Source: Pseudomonadota bacterium (GTDB taxonomy: Bacteria; Pseudomonadota; Alphaproteobacteria; Rhodospirillales; UBA2165). Taken from it: 5,154 nt of DNA. Below, piece after piece: positions 1 to 4,571 of this stretch. Below the pieces are notes generated by a model. The model was not told the origin of the DNA. It did no database searches and saw only the letters and a list, made by a program, of their open reading frames with translations. The stretch covers positions 1 through 5,154 of the forward strand of contig JAQCKY010000233.1 of NCBI GenBank assembly GCA_027592155.1. The letters are read 5' to 3'. Both the position numbers and the translations under genes were made by a program. The first letter of the stretch is position 1, and every line of letters begins with the position of its first letter.

Positions 1-98
1 TCCGGGGGCTGTTGTCCCCCGGAGCCACCGCCCCATGGTCCGCCGCCACCGCCGCCGCCGCCCCCCCAGGGGCCTCCTCTCTGCGTATCCCAAGCCAT
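1..98 (-). CDS. hflK: HflK, N-terminal fragment (membrane protease-regulator subunit), cut by left window edge
   Basis: Read on the minus strand, an ATG at 98-96 opens a frame that stays open to the window edge and gives 32 codons. It begins MAWDTQRGGPW, continues as a run of nine glycines, then GPWGGGSGGQQPP. Seen directly: two Gly-Pro-Trp units flanking a poly-Gly stretch, ending in Gln-Gln-Pro-Pro just before the edge. From family knowledge, HflK proteins of proteobacteria start with such a Gly/Trp/Pro-rich cytoplasmic tail ahead of a single transmembrane helix and an SPFH/band-7 domain. With HflC they form a large inner-membrane complex that modulates the FtsH protease. The helix and SPFH domain lie outside the window, so the call rests on the tail alone. 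An AGG at 110-108 lies 9 nt before the ATG and supports the start. The gene diverges from mrp. An unrelated Gly-rich protein is the main alternative. Confidence 0.8.
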   Translation of the reverse strand, partial: MAWDTQRGGPWGGGGGGGGGPWGGGSGGQQPP

Positions 99-276
99 AT
101 GCTTTTACCTTTTCCATCAAAAAAGCGAGGTTTTACTGTCCGCGCTCAAGACTATATATGTCTGTCCTGCCTTATATGACAGTCCCCCACGGCATGCAAC
201 GCAGACTCGACACTTTAAAGCCAAGGGATATCGCGAACATTCGTCACAAATACGTTAGTAATCGCAAGGAATCAGA
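99..276. promoter_or_regulatory. Divergent hflK-mrp intergenic region with a possible mrp promoter
   Basis: These 178 nt separate the two divergent start codons and must carry the promoters for both genes unless they are read from further away. The stretch is clearly more AT-rich than the flanking genes. A weak plus-strand promoter-like pair is TTTACT at 132-137 and TATATG at 155-160, 17 nt apart, each matching four of six consensus positions. A second weak candidate is TCGACA at 207-212, without a good -10 partner. The mrp ribosome binding site AAGGA is at 266-270, 6 nt from its ATG. I could not choose a convincing minus-strand promoter for hflK. Confidence 0.4.
155..184. repeat. Short direct repeat between hflK and mrp (possible operator)
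   Basis: Two 12-nt copies, TATATGTCTGTC at 155-166 and TATATGACAGTC at 173-184, agree at 10 of 12 positions and are offset by 18 nt. The differing bases turn CTGTC in the first copy into ACAGTC in the second, so CTGTC (162-166) and GACAG (178-182) also form an inverted pair. The first copy overlaps the weak -10-like element proposed for mrp. A regulator binding site is possible, but chance similarity in AT-rich DNA cannot be excluded. Confidence 0.35.
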
Positions 277-1425
277 ATGGCCGACGTGACCCCCGACGAC
301 ATATTGAAGATGCTGGCAACGGTAAACGACCCCGATCGCGGCGGCAATATCGTAAGCCTCAATATGATTGCCGGCCTGCAGGTGAAGGACGGCCATGTCG
401 CTTTTGGGATAGAGGTCGATCCTGAGCGGGGCCCGAAACTCGAACCCTTGCGCAAGGAAGCCGAGGACAAAGTTCACGCCATGCCCGGCGTGCTGACGGT
501 CACGGCGGTGCTGACCGCCGAACGCCGCCCGCGCGCGCAACCGGTTGCCGGCGAAGGGGCGCCGAGTGGCTCTCCCGGCAGCCAAGCGGACGGCCCCTCA
601 CCGCAAGGGGCGCAGCATCTCTCCCTCCCCGGAATCAAGAACATTATCGCCGTTGCCTCCGGCAAAGGCGGTGTCGGCAAATCGACAACCACCGTCAATT
701 TGGCGTTGGCGCTTGCCGCCCAGGGACACAAAGTCGGTGTGCTGGACGCCGATATTTACGGCCCCTCGATCCCCCGCATGCTGGGCATCCAGGGAAAACC
801 GACATCGGAAGACGGCAAAACGCTTCAGCCGATGGAAAATCACGGCGTTAAATGCATGTCCATGGGATTCCTCGTCGAAGAAGAAACGCCGATGATCTGG
901 CGTGGGCCGATGGCCACCGGCGCCTTGGAACAATTGTTGAGAGACGTCGCCTGGGGCGACCTTGACGTGCTCGTCGTCGATATGCCGCCCGGCACCGGCG
1001 ACATTCACCTCTCGATGGCGCAACGCGTGCCGATTACCGGCGTGGTGATCGTATCGACCCCGCAAGACATTGCGCTGATCGATGCGCGTAAAGGGCTCAA
1101 CATGTTCCGTAAAGTCGATGTGCCGGTTCTGGGGATTGTCGAAAATATGAGCTACTTCGCCTGCCCCCATTGCGGTGAACGGACCGATATCTTTAGCCAT
1201 GGCGGCGCGGAAATTGAGGCGCAGCGCCTGGAGATCGAGTTTTTGGGCGCTATTCCCTTGGACATCAAGATCCGGGAAACCTCGGACGGCGGCGCGCCAA
1301 TCGTGACATCGCAGCCCGACAGCGAACACGCGCAAGCCTATCTTGCGATTGCCGACCGGGTCTGGTCACAGATATTGGAGTTGCAAAGCTCGTCCGCTGC
1401 CGCACCCAACATCGTCATCCAGTAG
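277..1425 (+). CDS. mrp: Mrp/ApbC iron-sulfur cluster carrier ATPase
   Basis: This is a 382-residue cytoplasmic P-loop ATPase of the Mrp/NBP35 family, which holds a bridging [4Fe-4S] cluster and passes it to apo-proteins. Residues about 5-82 form a MIP18-like (DUF59) domain. A Gly/Pro/Ser-rich linker follows at about 83-117, then the MinD/ParA-like ATPase domain. Seen in that domain are a deviant Walker A GKGGVGKST at 129-137, DADIYGPS at 157-164, a switch-II DMPPGTGD at 235-242, and a CPHC motif at 296-299 whose two cysteines are the expected cluster ligands at the dimer interface. The length fits bacterial Mrp proteins carrying the N-terminal domain. The ATG is supported by AAGGA six bases upstream. 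hflK diverges upstream, and a transporter gene starts 12 nt after the stop, so the two probably share a transcript. The acceptor proteins cannot be read from sequence. All key motifs are intact. Confidence 0.95.
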   Translation: MADVTPDDILKMLATVNDPDRGGNIVSLNMIAGLQVKDGHVAFGIEVDPERGPKLEPLRKEAEDKVHAMPGVLTVTAVLTAERRPRAQPVAGEGAPSGSPGSQADGPSPQGAQHLSLPGIKNIIAVASGKGGVGKSTTTVNLALALAAQGHKVGVLDADIYGPSIPRMLGIQGKPTSEDGKTLQPMENHGVKCMSMGFLVEEETPMIWRGPMATGALEQLLRDVAWGDLDVLVVDMPPGTGDIHLSMAQRVPITGVVIVSTPQDIALIDARKGLNMFRKVDVPVLGIVENMSYFACPHCGERTDIFSHGGAEIEAQRLEIEFLGAIPLDIKIRETSDGGAPIVTSQPDSEHAQAYLAIADRVWSQILELQSSSAAAPNIVIQ

Positions 1426-1437
1426 AAGCACCATGGA

Positions 1438-2376
1438 ATGTTAGGCCGTTTGGCCACGGCCACGGGGGGTATCCCGCCGACGATTCGCGGCGTGATCCTC
1501 ATGCTGTTTTCCGGGGCTTGTTATGCCGGGATGGCGGCGATCATCAAGTCCCTCGCAGATGCCATTCATCCCTTGGAGATGGTATTCTTCCGCAACATGT
1601 TCGGGCTCGTGGCCATCACGCCGTTTTTGTTCCGGCGCGGCGTGCGCGGCCTCTGGGCCAATGACACGGGCGTGTTCCTGCTCAGGGGCGTCGGCCAAAT
1701 TACGTCGCAAGGGTTGTTCTACCTCGGCGTCTCCTTTGCGACCCTTGCGGCAGCGGTGACCTTGAGCATGATGCAAGGTATCCTGTTGGCAATCGGCGCG
1801 GTGATTTTTCTGGGCGAGCCGTCAATGTTGCGCCGCTGGCTCGCCGCGGGCACCGGGTTCATCGGTGCGCTGATCGTCATCCGGCCCGACGGCACCGCCC
1901 TGGCCAGTCTCTTCGGCGGCGGCGATGATATGAGCCTTCGTGCCTTCGGCGCGGTCTTGGTTTTGATTTCGACCGTCGGCTACGCCGCCCTATCGCTCAA
2001 CGGCAAGGTCCTCGCGCGAGACCAACCAATCCCCAATATTATCGCAAGAACACTAATTATTGCGTCCTGCCTGTCGTTCATCGTGGCCTGTTTTTTCTGG
2101 ACCTGGCCGACACCAACGGAATGGCTGTTCATGTTTTTGATGGGCATCCTCGGCACGGCCGGCAATGCGATGATGACCCGGGCGATGGTCCTTGGCGAGG
2201 TAACGGTGATGGCGCCGCTGACCTATGTACGGGTCGTCTGGGGTGCCCTGTTCGGATTCATTGTGTTTAGCGAAGTACCCGATTTATGGACATGGGTCGG
2301 CGCTGCCTTGATCGTGACCGCCGGGCTCTATCTATCCCAACTTGAACGGGGTCAGTCGCGGCGTAAAAATACCTAG
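1438..2376 (+). CDS. DMT-superfamily (EamA) inner-membrane transporter
   Basis: This encodes a 312-residue hydrophobic protein with about ten predicted membrane helices, near residues 17-37, 46-65, 79-98, 101-124, 133-149, 168-188, 203-222, 226-246, 255-277 and 283-300. The two halves resemble each other, as expected for a tandem EamA duplication. Each half has a late helix ending in a short Gly/Ser-Glu-Pro-like turn (FLGEPS at 124-129, FSEVPD at 277-282) followed by a Trp-containing amphipathic start of the next helix (RRWLAAG, WTWVGAA). The Lys/Arg-rich C-terminus is probably cytoplasmic. Family members move small metabolites, amino acids, nucleotide derivatives or drugs. The substrate cannot be inferred here. 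The start is uncertain: ATG 1438 has no good ribosome binding site and may depend on coupling to mrp, whose stop lies 12 nt upstream. GTG 1492 and ATG 1501 are alternatives that keep the first helix. The gene ends 3 nt from the convergent thyX stop. Confidence 0.88.
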   Translation: MLGRLATATGGIPPTIRGVILMLFSGACYAGMAAIIKSLADAIHPLEMVFFRNMFGLVAITPFLFRRGVRGLWANDTGVFLLRGVGQITSQGLFYLGVSFATLAAAVTLSMMQGILLAIGAVIFLGEPSMLRRWLAAGTGFIGALIVIRPDGTALASLFGGGDDMSLRAFGAVLVLISTVGYAALSLNGKVLARDQPIPNIIARTLIIASCLSFIVACFFWTWPTPTEWLFMFLMGILGTAGNAMMTRAMVLGEVTVMAPLTYVRVVWGALFGFIVFSEVPDLWTWVGAALIVTAGLYLSQLERGQSRRKNT

Positions 2377-2379
2377 CGC

Positions 2380-3321
2380 CTAACTTTGGTCCCGCCCGAG
2401 GGTCTCCATCAACTCCCGCCATTCCCGTTTGGAGAGGCCGCTGTCTTCCTGGGCGATTGGGTTTCCGTTGATCATGCCGCGCACCACGTCCAGCGCGCTT
2501 GCCGACAGACTGGCGCCGCCGACGCGGTATTGTTGGAACGCCTCATAGGTAATCGGCACCCAATGTTTGAGGCTTTCCAGCATCGCTTCGGCATAGACGC
2601 GAATTTCATACTGCGCGTGCGCATCGGCACGGAGAGATAGAAATCCCAATAGGTTATGGAGATCGGTCTTCCAATACCATTGCGTATAAGTATTGAGCGT
2701 GAGGTTCATTCGGGCCAATTCGCGGGCAAGGCCCGACCGGCTTTCATCGATGACGTTGCCGTCCTGATCCTCGTTGAGCATCTGGACATAATGGTCGTAG
2801 GTCTGCTCGGCATCGTTCTTCAGCATCTCGAGGACGTTGGCGGCCTCTTCCCCTTCCAGGACATCACCCCGGCCCTGACGGTTGGAGACCGACTGAACGC
2901 CGAGTTGTTCCGGCGCGGGAATATAGAATTCGCGATCGAGGACCGAATAACGGGCCGAATATTCGTTCACATTCGCGGTGCGATGCCGAATCCATTGGCG
3001 GGCAACGAAGATCGGCATTTTGACGTGATATTTGATTTCGCACATCTCGAACGGGGTCGTGTGGCGATGACGGAGAAGATATTTGATCAGCCCGGCGTCG
3101 TCGGAAACCTTCTTTGTGCCTTTCCCGTAAGAGACACGGGCGGCCTGAACGATGGCGCTGTCGTCGCCCATATAATCGATGACACGCACGAATCCATGAT
3201 CGAGAACGGGAACGGGTTCGTAGAGAAGCTCTTCGAGCGCTTCAACCGTCACCCGCCGCGTCGTCGCCTGACCGGCGCGCAGAGCCTTGATTTCGGCCTG
3301 TTGTTCAGGCGTAAGTTCCAT
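2380..3321 (-). CDS. thyX: Flavin-dependent thymidylate synthase ThyX
   Basis: ThyX methylates dUMP to dTMP using methylene-tetrahydrofolate and reduced FAD, yielding tetrahydrofolate rather than dihydrofolate, so it supplies thymidylate without the ThyA-DHFR cycle. It acts in the cytoplasm as a homotetramer. The 313-residue product shows the diagnostic RHR-X7-S signature (RHRTANVNEYS, residues 112-122). It also has the upstream LLRHRHTTPFE segment at 82-92 and a C-terminal RMNLTLNTYTQWYWKTDLHN block at 204-223, which carry nucleotide- and flavin-binding positions in the family. It is longer than the roughly 220-residue Thermotoga enzyme, with N- and C-terminal extensions as in other proteobacterial ThyX proteins. 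A GGGGA Shine-Dalgarno (complement of 3331-3335) lies 9 nt before the ATG. The gene converges on the transporter and diverges from ssrA. No thyA or folA is in the window. Confidence 0.96.
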   Translation of the reverse strand: MELTPEQQAEIKALRAGQATTRRVTVEALEELLYEPVPVLDHGFVRVIDYMGDDSAIVQAARVSYGKGTKKVSDDAGLIKYLLRHRHTTPFEMCEIKYHVKMPIFVARQWIRHRTANVNEYSARYSVLDREFYIPAPEQLGVQSVSNRQGRGDVLEGEEAANVLEMLKNDAEQTYDHYVQMLNEDQDGNVIDESRSGLARELARMNLTLNTYTQWYWKTDLHNLLGFLSLRADAHAQYEIRVYAEAMLESLKHWVPITYEAFQQYRVGGASLSASALDVVRGMINGNPIAQEDSGLSKREWRELMETLGRDQS

Positions 3322-3504
3322 GAATTTTTTTCCCCAATTTCCACCATGTCAGGCCGCAAAGCGCCTACACATCAACCTCACCGCGAATAGCATGGATTCG
3401 GCTACGGGGTCACGTCCTTCATTGACCACCCACGGTATAAGCGGTTTCACAACCAAATCTCGCGTCCCCCTTCCCTATTGTTGTGCAACGGCCTATATTT
3501 AGGG
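3322..3504. other. thyX-ssrA divergent intergenic region
   Basis: About 180 nt lie between the thyX start and the first structured base of ssrA. The left edge carries the thyX leader with its GGGGA ribosome binding site and a run of A on the minus strand. The right end holds the candidate ssrA promoter, listed separately. Between them I see no convincing reading frame with a ribosome binding site, no strong hairpin and no repeat. I could not place a credible thyX promoter: the best -10-like words lack a -35 partner at normal spacing. Confidence 0.5.
3471..3499 (+). promoter_or_regulatory. Candidate ssrA promoter
   Basis: TATATT at 3494-3499 matches five of six positions of the sigma-70 -10 element. 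A start about 6-7 nt downstream would fall at 3505-3506, exactly where the first stable stem of the tmRNA acceptor piece begins. The -35 is poor: TTCCCT at 3471-3476 with a 17-nt spacer matches only three of six positions. The assignment therefore rests mainly on the -10 and on its position. Confidence 0.5.
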
Positions 3505-3585
3505 GGTCGGGCAACCGACTATGGCGATAAACGCCCTGTGAAATAAGCGTTGCGGACCCGGGGGCGGTACCCGGCGCCTCCACCA
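3505..3585 (+). ncRNA. ssrA: tmRNA acceptor piece
   Basis: This is the 3' half of the tRNA-like domain, encoded first. It opens with a stem GGTCGG (3505-3510) closed by a GCAA tetraloop (3511-3514) and CCGACT (3515-3520). It continues through the P2 strand and T-arm and ends CGCCTCCACCA, so CCA need not be added after processing. The seven-base T-loop reads GGCGGTA instead of the usual TTCRA-type sequence. The 5' end is inferred from the stem and the candidate promoter. Confidence 0.85.
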
Positions 3586-3659
3586 TATTCGTCCAGGAAT
3601 TTTTCGGAGTTCTTGGTCAAGGATCGCGGACAATGCAAATCATGCACCCGCACCAATAT
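3586..3659 (+). other. tmRNA intervening transcribed spacer
   Basis: This 74-nt segment joins the CCA end of the acceptor piece to the first G of the coding piece, and must be cut out to give the two-piece RNA. By analogy with other permuted tmRNAs, RNase P would cut before 3660 and a 3' nuclease would trim back to 3585. It holds a possible seven-pair hairpin, CCAGGAA (3593-3599) with TTCTTGG (3610-3616), one pair being G-U, with a T-rich ten-base loop. Confidence 0.75.
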
Positions 3660-3744
3660 GGGGGCGAAACAGGATCGACGCGCGTGGTAAAGACTTGGTT
3701 TTCGCTCGGCATGGTACCGCCGTTATCGGGCCAAACTTGGAAAT

Positions 3745-3780
3745 GCCAATGATAACGAGGCATTTGCTGTAGCCGCTTAA
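3745..3780 (+). CDS. ssrA: tmRNA proteolysis tag reading frame (ANDNEAFAVAA)
   Basis: Codons GCC AAT GAT AAC GAG GCA TTT GCT GTA GCC GCT TAA encode an 11-residue tag, ANDNEAFAVAA. With the alanine carried by the tmRNA the added peptide is AANDNEAFAVAA. The ANDN start is the usual alphaproteobacterial form, and the Val-Ala-Ala end is a ClpX recognition signal of this family. GCC is inferred as the resume codon from that alignment. The TAA sits in the loop of a hairpin, TAGCC (3770-3774) with GGCTA (3781-3785), matching helix 5 of other tmRNAs. The frame has no start codon or ribosome binding site because translation switches onto it. Confidence 0.93.
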   Translation, partial: ANDNEAFAVAA

Positions 3781-3834
3781 GGCTATAACGGGGTTCGAGG
3801 GGCACCTGGCAACAGAAGCCCCTCACTTAGGAAT

Positions 3835-3860
3835 GGGGGTCCCGGCATCCGGGATCCCCC
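3835..3860 (+). terminator. GC-rich hairpin at the ssrA 3' end, possible terminator
   Basis: GGGGG (3835-3839), T3840 and CCCGG (3841-3845) pair with CCGGG (3849-3853), A3854 and CCCCC (3856-3860), leaving a three-base loop and a single bulged T at 3855. That gives 11 base pairs, mostly G-C. It lies right after the last tmRNA helix. The downstream bases have no strong T-run, only TAATTT at 3871-3876, so it may be an atypical terminator, a 3' processing boundary, or both. If termination is leaky, ssrA transcription would run into sspB. Confidence 0.5.
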
Positions 3861-3876
3861 ACTCCACTCATAATTT

Positions 3877-3912
3877 CCGGTCATAAGGCCGGTACGCTTT
3901 CGATGCGAAAGC
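3877..3912 (+). promoter_or_regulatory. Two tandem stem-loops in the sspB leader
   Basis: CCGGTC (3877-3882) pairs with GGCCGG (3887-3892) around an ATAA loop, with one G-U pair. Four bases later GCTTTCG (3896-3902) pairs perfectly with CGAAAGC (3906-3912) around a three-base ATG loop; a loop this tight may relax to six pairs with GATGC. Both lie upstream of the sspB ribosome binding site and do not cover it. They could stabilise the leader or mark an RNA processing end. No known riboswitch is recognised. Confidence 0.4.
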
Positions 3913-3938
3913 AATAAGACGGATGAGGCGATTGAGGC

Positions 3939-4514
3939 ATGAGGGAAGACGGTTTCACCTATGAAATCTGGGTTGCGAACGCCCTAAAAAGCGTTCTCCA
4001 TCAAGCGCTGGTCGAGACGGCAGCCCATGGCATGACCGGTGACCATCATTTTTATATTAATTTTCGGACCCAGGATGACGGGGTCAAAATTCCCGACTTT
4101 CTGAGGGCGCAGTATCCCCAAGAAATCACCATCGTGATGCAGCACCAATTCGAAGATTTGAACGTCGACGAAGAAGGCTTCGCGGTGACCTTAAGCTTTG
4201 GCGGCAACCCCCATCGGCTCTACGTGCCCTTTGATTCCGTCACCTCGTTTTCCGATCCGTCGGTTAATTTTGCCTTGCAGATGCAAGCCCATCTTCTATT
4301 CGACGAAGATCAAGAAACCTCCCAGGATTTGGACCCCCTCCCCGACGGCAAAACGGCCGATCTACACGAACTAGCCCGCGCCGAAAATGCCGTCGAAGAC
4401 GGTGCAGAGGAGGAGGCGGAAGCGGATCCAGAGGGCGAGGGAACAGAAACCGAGCTCGAGGAAAAAGGGAGCGCCGACGTTATCGCCCTAGACGCCTTCC
4501 GCACAAAAAAATAG
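3939..4514 (+). CDS. sspB: SspB, ClpXP adaptor for tmRNA-tagged proteins (alphaproteobacterial type)
   Basis: SspB is a cytoplasmic dimeric adaptor that binds ssrA-tagged polypeptides and tethers them to ClpX, speeding their degradation by ClpXP. The 191-residue product shows the folded tag-binding domain of the alphaproteobacterial (DUF1321-like) form at about residues 5-120. Its conserved blocks are GDHHFYINF (34-42), IVMQHQFEDL (65-74), VTLSFGG (83-89) and SFSDPSVNFALQ (103-114). A long Asp/Glu-rich, probably disordered linker spans about 122-177. A short hydrophobic/basic tail, VIALDAFRTKK (181-191), follows in the position of the ClpX-docking peptide of the family. ATG 3939 is chosen because the protein then begins like known members, with AGG at 3926-3928 about 10 nt upstream. 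A second GAGG at 3934-3937 is too close to serve. The gene lies directly downstream of ssrA, which encodes the tag it is expected to recognise. The symbol is by family; activity is inferred. Confidence 0.93.
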   Translation: MREDGFTYEIWVANALKSVLHQALVETAAHGMTGDHHFYINFRTQDDGVKIPDFLRAQYPQEITIVMQHQFEDLNVDEEGFAVTLSFGGNPHRLYVPFDSVTSFSDPSVNFALQMQAHLLFDEDQETSQDLDPLPDGKTADLHELARAENAVEDGAEEEAEADPEGEGTETELEEKGSADVIALDAFRTKK

Positions 4515-4571
4515 CGGCCCCGGTCGCGTTACCCAGACGATTCTCCGCCGCCAACCGAGAGACCATACATC

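Larger units (their letters stand above)
3505..3834 (+). ncRNA. ssrA: Circularly permuted two-piece tmRNA (alphaproteobacterial type)
   Basis: tmRNA acts as alanyl-tRNA and then as mRNA to free stalled ribosomes and tag their products. Here the halves are swapped. The acceptor piece (about 3505-3585) comes first and ends in an encoded CCA (3583-3585). A 74-nt spacer follows, then the coding piece starting at 3660. GGGGGCG at 3660-3666 pairs with CGCCTCC at 3575-3581 to form a seven-base acceptor stem. It includes the G3-U70 wobble that marks an alanine acceptor. The T-stem is 3558-3562 with 3570-3574. GGATCGACG at 3672-3680 matches the conserved D-loop region. GACGC (3676-3680) can pair with GCGTT (3548-3552) as the start of helix P2. 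The tag frame and its stop-codon hairpin follow. A hairpin pairs 3797-3803 with 3818-3824 near the 3' end. The acceptor stem fixes the two inner ends well. The outer 5' and 3' ends are estimates. Confidence 0.94.

Noticed and set aside
1..23. Perfect 8-bp inverted repeat (TCCGGGGG/CCCCCGGA, 7-nt loop), terminator-like
   Set aside because: It lies inside the minus-strand hflK frame, coding for Ser-Gly-Gly-Gln-Gln-Pro-Pro, and has no adjacent T-run; the symmetry follows from Gly and Pro codons.
35..289. Plus-strand 84-codon open frame spanning the left intergenic region
   Set aside because: It crosses the antisense of hflK, the divergent promoter region and the mrp start; its Arg-rich beginning is just reversed Gly codons, and there is no ribosome binding site.
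598..1335. 245-codon minus-strand frame inside mrp
   Set aside because: Antisense shadow of a GC-rich gene; rich in His, Arg and Asp with no recognisable domain, while the plus-strand Mrp motifs are complete.
2656..3390. 244-codon plus-strand frame opposite thyX
   Set aside because: Antisense shadow; ThyX on the other strand has its signature motif and a good ribosome binding site, and this frame shows no family resemblance.
3422..3441. TTGACC and TATAAG as a promoter in the thyX-ssrA gap
   Set aside because: The two words are only 8 nt apart, too close for a sigma-70 promoter, and neither has a partner at normal spacing.
3287..3502. 71-codon plus-strand frame between thyX and ssrA
   Set aside because: It overlaps the thyX start region and runs into the ssrA promoter; no ribosome binding site and Ser/Thr-rich noise composition.
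3789..3803. GGGGTTCGAGGGG, resembling a tRNA T-arm
   Set aside because: No acceptor stem, anticodon arm or CCA fits around it; it belongs to the 3' helices of the tmRNA coding piece.
3617..3826. 69-codon minus-strand frame across the tmRNA coding piece
   Set aside because: The sequence is constrained by tmRNA pairing and the tag frame; the open frame is incidental.
4310..4504. Ser-rich minus-strand frame opposite the end of sspB
   Set aside because: Its Ser runs are the reverse of Glu/Asp codons in the acidic SspB linker.
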